The translations under genes and the position numbers were made by a program. Shown piece after piece: positions 1 through 5,320 of a DNA stretch of 13,506 nt; position 1 is the stretch's first letter; each line of letters begins with the position of its first letter. Below the pieces are notes generated by a model that saw only the letters and a list, made by a program, of their open reading frames with translations, did no database searches and was not told where the DNA came from. Location: NCBI GenBank assembly GCA_034437315.1, contig DAOTUC010000305.1, forward strand, positions 1-13,506, given 5' to 3'. This DNA comes from DSAR01 sp034437315 (GTDB lineage Bacteria; Chloroflexota; Anaerolineae; B4-G1).

Positions 1-15
1 TTCATTCATCATCAT
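1..15 (-). CDS. Possible start of the next downstream gene (edge fragment)
   Basis: On the minus strand an AAGGA-like ribosome binding site (21-25) is followed after 5 nt by an ATG at 15-13. The reading frame (M-M-M-N-E) stays open to the window edge. Only five codons are visible, so no product can be named. Several ATGs overlap here, and the one at 19-17 reaches a stop after five codons. The call rests only on the ribosome binding site and its spacing. Confidence 0.25.
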
Positions 16-60
16 CCATATCCTTCCGATTTGGGCATGTTTCATTTCATTTGGGGCCAA

Positions 61-141
61 GTTCGTAGTAGGCGATTTATCGCCGTAAAAGCACGCTGAA
101 GCCGCTATCTAGCGCCGCTATCTAGCGCACGTACTACAAAC
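61..141. repeat. Small palindromic element with inverted ends (REP/MITE-like)
   Basis: The 81-bp stretch starts with GTTCGTAGTA (61-70) and ends with TACTACAAAC (132-141). These are inverted copies with one mismatch. Inside are a perfect 6-bp hairpin with a 2-nt centre, GGCGAT-TT-ATCGCC (71-84), and two tandem 13-nt units (101-126), each with a CGCTA-TC-TAGCG palindrome. It lies 31 bp past the stop of the peptidase gene. Nested hairpins inside inverted ends suggest a non-autonomous interspersed repeat. It may also help end transcription, but neither strand shows the T-run of an intrinsic terminator after the hairpins. The family assignment is an inference. Confidence 0.5.
101..126. repeat. 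13-nt tandem duplication
   Basis: Two perfect adjacent copies of GCCGCTATCTAGC (101-113 and 114-126) lie inside the inverted-end element. Each carries a 5-bp palindrome (103-114 and 116-127). Confidence 0.8.
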
Positions 142-171
142 AGCACTCAAAGCATTTGAAACACACCCGAT

Positions 172-918
172 TTAGTTCGGCCCGACCAGCCATCGCCCAT
201 CGAAGAGCAGTTGAACGGCTGTTCCATCCCTGCTCGAATTGGATACAAAGCGCCCGTGAGATAATGGGCCGCGCACCGTCACCGCCATCCGGCCCAACTG
301 ATCCCAGGCTGGCATAAAGGCGTCGTAGGTAAAATACTTGGTCTCGGCGTCGTAAGCGTCAATCAGATAGAGGCCGCCCTCATCGTAGCCTTCGGCGATG
401 AACGTATGCTGCCACTGCACAACTACCGACGTCTCGCCATCAGAGGAAACCCACGTCTCGCGACCCGGCAACTTCATATCGTAAGTCGCCCAGACGACGA
501 CGCCCCGTCCGGTAGATAACTCGGCTTTCAGCGCCGCCAAGCTCCAGGCTTGATAGGCCTGCGCGTCCAGCCCTAAGCTACGCAAAGTCGCGGCTACCGG
601 CCCGGCGTACACCCCATATCCCACCGGCGGCATGCTACCCGCTGGCAGATCGACGTCGCCCAGAAATCCCCTGTGAGGATTGTCCGACTTAGGCAGCCGA
701 TGAAAGAAGTCGCCCTCCGAGAAAGTCGCTCCCCAGAAGGCCGCCAGGTCGGTCACCGAGCGGGATTCGCAACTGAGGTTGCGCTCCTGGGGATGAGCCA
801 CGATCCCCTCTACGAGACTTGAGGGAGGTATCTCATCATCGGCCATCACGATCCCCACGAAGACGTGCATAAGCAAAAACGTCAGGATAACGGCAACACT
901 ACGCACCCAACCAATCAC
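172..918 (-). CDS. Secreted or membrane-anchored C39-like cysteine peptidase
   Basis: The protein is 248 aa if it starts at the GTG at 918, which overlaps the cooC stop codon (GTGA). A longer open frame reaches 1086 but lies inside cooC and would precede the signal segment with Arg-rich shadow sequence. Residues 2-5 are a short polar N-terminus, residues 6-26 a hydrophobic segment, and V-M-A/DDE a plausible cleavage site, so it is exported or anchored. A papain-like C39_2 pattern follows: NLSCES with candidate nucleophile Cys50, then a W-Q-H-T-F block with His171 about 120 residues later, and LIDAYD with Asp187. The bacteriocin-transporter version of C39 is fused to an ABC exporter; this one stands alone. 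The substrate is unknown. Its link to the upstream redox genes may be only co-transcription with cooC. An alternative start is the GTG at 906. Confidence 0.6.
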   Translation of the reverse strand: MIGWVRSVAVILTFLLMHVFVGIVMADDEIPPSSLVEGIVAHPQERNLSCESRSVTDLAAFWGATFSEGDFFHRLPKSDNPHRGFLGDVDLPAGSMPPVGYGVYAGPVAATLRSLGLDAQAYQAWSLAALKAELSTGRGVVVWATYDMKLPGRETWVSSDGETSVVVQWQHTFIAEGYDEGGLYLIDAYDAETKYFTYDAFMPAWDQLGRMAVTVRGPLSHGRFVSNSSRDGTAVQLLFDGRWLVGPN

Positions 919-1733
919 CCAAGCACCAACTCCCCCAACGCCCGCGCAATTGAACGGGCTTCTTCGACCGCCGTGGGGGCCGCGTCGAAAACGCCCGCGC
1001 CCTGGATGTCGGCCTCGGTCAGCTCGTGATTGGCCGAGAGGTAGCCTAACGTGGGCACCGGGCTTTCCTCTTTCATAAAGGCCCAATCGCTCTCGCCCCG
1101 CACCTTGTTGCCCACCGCGTACACGTGCTGGATGCCCAGATCGCCCGCCAATTTCCGGACGCGCGCCGCCGTCGTCAGGCTGCGCCGGCCCGGTTCGACG
1201 ATGACCAGCAGCACATCCACCGCCTGGGCGGTCGCACGGCCCAGGTGCTCCACGCCGGCCTCCATATCCAGGATCATCATCTCTTCCCGATAGAGCAGCA
1301 GGTGAGTCACCAGGGCTTTCAACAGCGCGCTCTCCGGGCAGATGCAGCCGCTTCCGCCGATGTCGATGGTCCCCAGGCGCAGGAAACGGATGCCCCGGTG
1401 CAACACGCTAAAGCGCTCCGGAATGTCGTCCACGCGGGGGTTGAGGCTGAAGAACCCGCCCGACGCGCCCGGTTTGGCCCCGGTGCGCTCGAAGATCAGA
1501 TCCTCCATCTCCGAGATGGGCGTCACCTGCGCCTGCAAGTCCGGCGGAAAACCCAACGCCTGGGCCAACCCGCCGGCCGGGTCGGCGTCGATAGCGATGA
1601 CCTCTCGTTCCTTCTGGCGGGCTTGTTCGGCGTAGATGTGGGCCAACAACGCCGAGAGCGTCGTCTTGCCCACCCCGCCCTTCCCGCTGATGGCGATTTT
1701 GTTCAACCGGTTACCTTCCGTATCCTTTGTCAT
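915..1733 (-). CDS. cooC: CooC/AcsF-type nickel-insertion ATPase for CODH/ACS
   Basis: This is a 272-aa cytosolic P-loop ATPase of the MinD/CooC class. Members of this family drive Ni insertion into the C-cluster of CO dehydrogenase or the A-cluster of acetyl-CoA synthase. The deviant Walker A motif SGKGGVGKTT (17-26) carries the signature Lys19. DADPAGG (49-55) is the switch region, and G-C-I-C-P with Cys130 and Cys132 is the C-X-C metal site that bridges the CooC dimer. ILDMEAG (154-160) is the Walker B/switch II segment. The ATG at 1733 is chosen because GGAGG (1742-1746) stands 8 nt before it; an in-frame TTG at 1748 overlaps that site and is rejected. A 142-nt spacer separates it from hdrCB, so it may have its own promoter. 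No CODH gene is in the window. CooC and AcsF cannot be told apart from sequence alone. Confidence 0.88.
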   Translation of the reverse strand: MTKDTEGNRLNKIAISGKGGVGKTTLSALLAHIYAEQARQKEREVIAIDADPAGGLAQALGFPPDLQAQVTPISEMEDLIFERTGAKPGASGGFFSLNPRVDDIPERFSVLHRGIRFLRLGTIDIGGSGCICPESALLKALVTHLLLYREEMMILDMEAGVEHLGRATAQAVDVLLVIVEPGRRSLTTAARVRKLAGDLGIQHVYAVGNKVRGESDWAFMKEESPVPTLGYLSANHELTEADIQGAGVFDAAPTAVEEARSIARALGELVLG

Positions 1734-1741
1734 CCGGTATG

Positions 1742-1746
1742 CCTCC
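1742..1746 (-). promoter_or_regulatory. Ribosome binding site fixing the cooC start
   Basis: GGAGG lies 8 nt before the ATG at 1733. It excludes the overlapping upstream TTG at 1748. Confidence 0.7.
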
Positions 1747-1875
1747 AAGGTTCATATAGTCCAGTCAACCGTAACGCTTCGTTAACTGCGTCTGAATCAG
1801 CGTATTTATCTCTCACGCCCCCCCTTGAGCAACTCATCCTCGCTTCCTCTGATTCTAGCACTCACGCGTATGAGA
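1747..1875. other. Spacer between hdrCB and cooC
   Basis: No gene is seen here. On the minus strand the spacer holds a G-run (1818-1824) and a widely spaced 7-bp inverted repeat, GAATCAG/CTGATTC (1849-1855 and 1794-1800). A hairpin with one bulged base also occurs (GTAACG-CTT-CGTTAAC, 1771-1786). No hairpin is followed by a T-run, so no intrinsic terminator is supported. No well-spaced -35/-10 pair was found. The length suggests that cooC might be transcribed separately from the hdr-met genes. Confidence 0.4.
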
Positions 1876-3126
1876 TCACGCCAGGGCCATCTCCAGGAAT
1901 TGCATGATGTCCATCACTCGAACGCGGATGCGGTTAGCGCGCGCCGCCTTGGCCAAGGTGCGCACGCACTGGGGGCAAGCCGAAACGAGCGCCATAGCGT
2001 CAACCTCGGCGGCCTGAGCGACCCGTTTAGCCGCGACGTCCTCCACCAGATCTGGATCGAAGGTCTCCAGGTCGCCGCCGCCGCCGCAGCACAGGGCGTG
2101 TTCACGCGATTGTTGCATCTCGACGAAGGTGAAACCGGGGACGCGGCGCAGGATCTCGCGGGGCGCGTCGTAGATGCCGCTTTTACGCCCCAGGTCGCAG
2201 GGATCGTGGTAGGTGACCACGCCAGTTTTCCGCGGTTCCTGAAGCGTCAGTTTTTCCTCGACCAGCAGATCGCGCACCAGTTCCACGCCGTGCGAGACCT
2301 CGAAGTCCAACGGCTCTCCCAATACATCCGGGTAAGTGTGACGCCACATATGGTAGCACGAGGGGCAATTGGTGACAAGCCGGGAGATGCCCAGTTGACG
2401 CATCTGCTCGACGTTGTGGCGGATCAGGGCCTCTGCTTGCTTCATCTGTCCCGCCATCATCAGGGGGAAGCCGCAACACTGTTCCTCTCCACCCATCGTC
2501 GTGAAACTGACGCCGCTCCGGCTCAAAAGCGTGGCGAAGCTCTGCGGAATGCCATAACTCATCGGGAACATCGCCGAAACACAGCCGACGAAATAGGCTA
2601 CTTCAGCCTCGCTATCGTTCACCAGGCCTTCCGGCTTGTTCTCTGGGGCTAGATTGTCAGTCCAGGCCAATCGCGCCGTGTTATCCTCACCGGAGACGTT
2701 GTAATGGGTGGTGATTCGTTCACCCAACATACTCAACGCGCGAAGCCCCTTGAACAATGCCTCGTCCTCGAATGCCTGTTCCCTCGTCGGCTGCCCGTTA
2801 TCCGCCGCTTCCGCTTCAGCCGCCAGATACCGCTCCTGCATCACGTGCTGGCGCATCACTTCCACCAGGCGACGCACGCTCAGGTCGTGCGGGCAGTGAG
2901 CGGTGCAGGTATCGCATCCCAGGCAACGCCAAATACTCGCGTCGTCAGACAACAAGTCCTCCAGCCCAAATTGGGCCATACGCATCATCTGGGCGGGCCG
3001 GTATCGCATCGCCGGGACGGTCGGGCAGCCAGACGAGCATTTCTCACATTGATAACAGAGATAGACGTTCTCGCCGCACTCCTCCTGGATAAACTTGGCC
3101 ATATCCGATTTAAACGTGATTGCCAT
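1876..3126 (-). CDS. hdrCB: Fused heterodisulfide reductase subunit HdrC-HdrB (HdrD-like)
   Basis: The 416-aa soluble protein has an HdrC-like N-terminus with two [4Fe-4S] motifs (Cys24/27/30/34 and Cys68/71/74/78). An HdrB-like C-terminus follows with two complete CCG domains (Cys182/217/218/254/257 and Cys310/346/347/384/387). The spacings fit CX31-39CCX35-36CXXC, so both non-cubane [4Fe-4S] sites look intact. In methanogens HdrB reduces the CoM-S-S-CoB disulfide; the bacterial substrate is unknown, and the subunit may act as an electron relay. In Moorella the homologues are separate hdrC and hdrB genes. The same fusion order occurs in archaeal HdrD. The ATG at 3126 is preceded by GGAGTGAAGG and begins 5 nt after the metF stop. 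An upstream frame to 3198 lies inside metF and is rejected. No membrane segment is present. Confidence 0.88.
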   Translation of the reverse strand: MAITFKSDMAKFIQEECGENVYLCYQCEKCSSGCPTVPAMRYRPAQMMRMAQFGLEDLLSDDASIWRCLGCDTCTAHCPHDLSVRRLVEVMRQHVMQERYLAAEAEAADNGQPTREQAFEDEALFKGLRALSMLGERITTHYNVSGEDNTARLAWTDNLAPENKPEGLVNDSEAEVAYFVGCVSAMFPMSYGIPQSFATLLSRSGVSFTTMGGEEQCCGFPLMMAGQMKQAEALIRHNVEQMRQLGISRLVTNCPSCYHMWRHTYPDVLGEPLDFEVSHGVELVRDLLVEEKLTLQEPRKTGVVTYHDPCDLGRKSGIYDAPREILRRVPGFTFVEMQQSREHALCCGGGGDLETFDPDLVEDVAAKRVAQAAEVDAMALVSACPQCVRTLAKAARANRIRVRVMDIMQFLEMALA

Positions 3127-3131
3127 AACCT

Positions 3132-4118
3132 TCACTCCACTTCTGGACGAGGCAGCAAACCGGCGCCCTCGACGATGGGCTTGACTGCCGCCTCCCACTC
3201 GACCGCCATGATGTGCACACCGGCGACGCCCTCAATTTCGCGCAGTTCCTGGATCTGCTCAATGCAGATTTTGATACCTTCCTGGCGGCGGGCGTCCCGG
3301 CGGGCTTTCTTTTCCTCCATCGGTATACCGTCGGCGGCGGCGCTCATCCGATCGACGTACTCGTCGCGCACGATCATACCCGGCACCTTGTCCCGCATAT
3401 AGCGCGTCATGCCCACAGATTTCAGCGGGCCGACGCCGGCCATAATGTAGACTTTCTCGTGCAGGCCCATATCGACCACGCGCTTCATGTATTCCCGGAA
3501 ACGCGGGATGTCGTAGATCAACTGGGTCTGGATAAAGTCCACCCCGGCGGCGACCTTTTTAGCCAACCGGTAGGGGCGAAAATCAAGGGGGTCGCCGAAC
3601 GGATTCGCCGCCGCGCCGATGAAGAAGCACGGTTTCCCGGCCTTGATCTCGTCACCGCATTGGAAAACCCCATCATCCCGCATATCTTTGACCATGCGGA
3701 TCAACTGCACCGAATCCAAATCGTGCACGTTCTTCGACGTGGGATGATTGCCGAAACTCTGGTGATCGCCGGTCAGACACAACAGGTTGCGCATGCCCAG
3801 AGCATACGCCCCCAGCAGATCGGCCTGTATCGCGATGCGGTTCCGGTCGCGGCACGTCATCTGCACCACCGGTTCCAGGCCTTCCTGCATCGCCAACACG
3901 CCGGAGGCGATGCTCGACATACGGGCGACCGCTGTCTGGTTATCGGTGATGTTGACCCCATCCACGATACCCGCCAGCAATTTGGCCTTGTGAATGACTT
4001 CCTCCGGATCAGCGCCCTGGGGCGGCCCCAATTCTCCTGTCACGGCGAAGCGCCCGGCTGTCAATACTTTCTCCAATGTGCTGCCCGATTTGTAACCGTT
4101 TGTTCTCTCTTCTGTCAT
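3132..4118 (-). CDS. metF: Methylenetetrahydrofolate reductase catalytic subunit
   Basis: MetF reduces 5,10-methylene-THF to 5-methyl-THF on a flavin, the last step of the methyl branch of the Wood-Ljungdahl pathway. The product is 328 aa, near the usual length for a TIM-barrel MetF. T-G-E-L-G-P-P places Glu29 where E. coli MetF has catalytic Glu28. TDNQTA (58-63) and LTGDHQS (115-121, Asp118 near the flavin) are further family motifs. Being next to metV and the hdr/mvhD genes suggests the acetogen type, which receives electrons through MetV and the Hdr complex rather than directly from NADH. Two adjacent ATGs occur (4121 and 4118). AGG at 4125-4127 is 6 nt from the second and only 3 nt from the first, so 4118 is preferred. 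The metV stop is 8 nt upstream. Confidence 0.93.
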   Translation of the reverse strand: MTEERTNGYKSGSTLEKVLTAGRFAVTGELGPPQGADPEEVIHKAKLLAGIVDGVNITDNQTAVARMSSIASGVLAMQEGLEPVVQMTCRDRNRIAIQADLLGAYALGMRNLLCLTGDHQSFGNHPTSKNVHDLDSVQLIRMVKDMRDDGVFQCGDEIKAGKPCFFIGAAANPFGDPLDFRPYRLAKKVAAGVDFIQTQLIYDIPRFREYMKRVVDMGLHEKVYIMAGVGPLKSVGMTRYMRDKVPGMIVRDEYVDRMSAAADGIPMEEKKARRDARRQEGIKICIEQIQELREIEGVAGVHIMAVEWEAAVKPIVEGAGLLPRPEVE

Positions 4119-4126
4119 CATTCACC

Positions 4127-4813
4127 TCACTCCGCTTCTTCTTTGTCCAAAATCAGGTCCTCGCGCACGATCTTGCGCGGCCCGCCATCGCGACTGCGCT
4201 CCCAATTCTTGGGCGGCTGGATCTCCAACAGTTCATCCAAACGGCCCAACGCTATCGCCCGATCCCAGATCAACTGCCACGCACAGGGGACGTCCGAATC
4301 GACCTCGCATACGCCATCCTGCGATCCCCCACACGGCCCGTTGAGCAACTGCTTGGAACAGCGAGCAATGGGGCAGATCCCCGCCGTCAGCCCCAACACG
4401 CAATCCCCACAGGCCTGGCAACGCTCCTCCCAGATTCCCTGCTCCTCAGGCAAACCGAGGAAGGTCGTATTGAGGCCCGGCAACGTGATGGTTTTGGGGA
4501 AGCGCTCATTCATCGCCTGGACGCCGATCCCACACGCCAGACTGATCACTGCATCATAATCCTGCAATTGTTCCTTCAGGGGATCGATGTACTCCCACTC
4601 ACATTGACGTTGGACCGTGATCTCGTCCACTTCCATCGGGCGTTCGTCCAACTTGCTCTTCATCCGCATCGCCGAGGCCAAGATGCCCACTTCCTTCTCG
4701 CCGCCGGCAAAGCAGACGGTTACGCACGTGCCACAACCGGCGACCAGTACTTTCTGGGCCTGGCCCAACAAGTCCATGATCTCCGCCAGTGACTTCTGTT
4801 CACCAACAATCAT
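4127..4813 (-). CDS. metV: MetV, iron-sulfur partner of methylenetetrahydrofolate reductase
   Basis: This 228-aa cytosolic protein matches the MTHFR C-terminal/MetV family, which binds metal-sulfur centres and connects MetF to its electron donor in acetogens. The N-terminal part has G-C-G-T-C-V-T-V-C (Cys27/30/34) plus Cys94. The C-terminal part has C-Q-A-C-G-D-C (Cys132/135/138), then Cys147, Cys152, the N-G-P-C-G-G motif (Cys161), Cys169 and Cys177. The start at 4813 has AAGGAGA (4821-4827) about 8 nt upstream. It lies 36 nt after the true stop of the selenocysteine mvhD and directly before metF. In Moorella, MetV and MetF form a complex with HdrABC and MvhD. Confidence 0.9.
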   Translation of the reverse strand: MIVGEQKSLAEIMDLLGQAQKVLVAGCGTCVTVCFAGGEKEVGILASAMRMKSKLDERPMEVDEITVQRQCEWEYIDPLKEQLQDYDAVISLACGIGVQAMNERFPKTITLPGLNTTFLGLPEEQGIWEERCQACGDCVLGLTAGICPIARCSKQLLNGPCGGSQDGVCEVDSDVPCAWQLIWDRAIALGRLDELLEIQPPKNWERSRDGGPRKIVREDLILDKEEAE

Positions 4814-4849
4814 GATATTCTCTCCTTATTACAAGTTAATGACAAGGCG

Positions 4850-5320
4850 CTAACAGCTAGGGGAACCCAAAGGGTTAGGCCCCAATTGGCGCACTTTCTC
4901 CGTTATTTCCGTCACTGTCTCGGCGAATTGCGCGCCCATCGCCGAAGACAAATTTACCATTGTAATGCGTCCCCCTCCCAATCCAATCGTATCCAACAAG
5001 TCCGCCAGATATGCGACCCGCCGTTTGGCGTTTACATTACCCTCCAGGTAATGACAATCGCCCTCCAGTCACCCGGCGACGATCACGCCGTCGACGCCTC
5101 GCTCGAATGCGTGGAGGACCTCCGTCGCCTCCACGCGCCCCGAACAGGGCACCTGAACGATACGCACGCCCGACGGATACTGGATGCGCAGGCCGCCCGC
5201 CAGATCGGCCGCGGCGTAGGCGCAATGACGACAGCAAAAGGCCAATATCCGAGGTTCAAACTGCGCCGCGGATGGATCCGGGCGCGTACGATCTGTCGCA
5301 TTCTGTAAGCTATCGCTCAT
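4850..5320 (-). CDS. mvhD: MvhD-like iron-sulfur subunit with UGA-encoded selenocysteine (residue 84)
   Basis: The gene reads as 156 aa if the in-frame TGA at 5071-5069 is selenocysteine. MvhD passes electrons to HdrA through an iron-sulfur cluster. Cys30, Cys33, Cys59 and Cys89 align with Cys18, Cys21, Cys47 and Cys77 of the second MvhD in this window, and UGA falls on that paralogue's Cys72. The context is V-A-G-U-L-E-G-D-C-H-Y-L-E-G-N against V-V-A-C-P-I-G-N-C-H-H-V-D-G-N. After UGA the frame stays open for 72 more family-like codons to a TAG at 4852-4850. A strong hairpin follows UGA at the distance expected for a bacterial SECIS. Selenocysteine occurs in archaeal VhuD, a member of the same family. 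The start at 5320 overlaps the hdrA stop (ATGA) and has GGAGG 7 nt upstream; GTG at 5326 is less likely. An extra Cys29 is present. Naive annotation would stop at 5069. Confidence 0.88.
5027..5062 (-). promoter_or_regulatory. Bacterial SECIS-like hairpin downstream of UGA
   Basis: On the minus strand CATTACC (5053-5047) pairs perfectly with GGTAATG (5041-5035) around the 5-nt loop UGGAG. A lower helix adds U-A, U-A and G-U pairs, then GGCG/CGCC (5062-5059 with 5030-5027), with one A/A mismatch and a bulged U at 5054. The loop begins 22 nt after UGA and has G at its second position. This fits the known bacterial SECIS pattern of a short loop with an early G about 16-37 nt after UGA. A bulged U below the upper stem also occurs in the E. 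coli fdhF element. Binding by SelB is inferred. Confidence 0.82.
5069..5071 (-). other. In-frame UGA read as selenocysteine
   Basis: TGA at 5071-5069 replaces the conserved Cys of MvhD; the paralogue has TGT at 10212-10210. Neighbouring genes use TGA as a normal stop, so the code is not altered genome-wide, and local recoding by the adjacent hairpin is the best reading. Confidence 0.85.

Noticed and set aside
71..84. GGCGAT/ATCGCC hairpin as an intrinsic terminator
   Set aside because: It has a short stem with a 2-4 nt loop and no T-run on either side. It is better explained as part of the palindromic element.
1755..1769. TTGACT and TATATG near cooC as a promoter
   Set aside because: They are only about 4 nt apart, not 16-18, so they do not form a sigma-70 promoter.
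1125..1907. Plus-strand open frame (260 codons)
   Set aside because: It is antisense to cooC, which has an intact P-loop and C-X-C motif. The translation is low-complexity and Arg/Ala/Gln-rich.
3213..4559. Long plus-strand open frame (448 codons)
   Set aside because: It is antisense to metF and metV, which have clear family motifs. Its His/Arg-rich translation looks like a GC-rich shadow, and it has no ribosome binding site.
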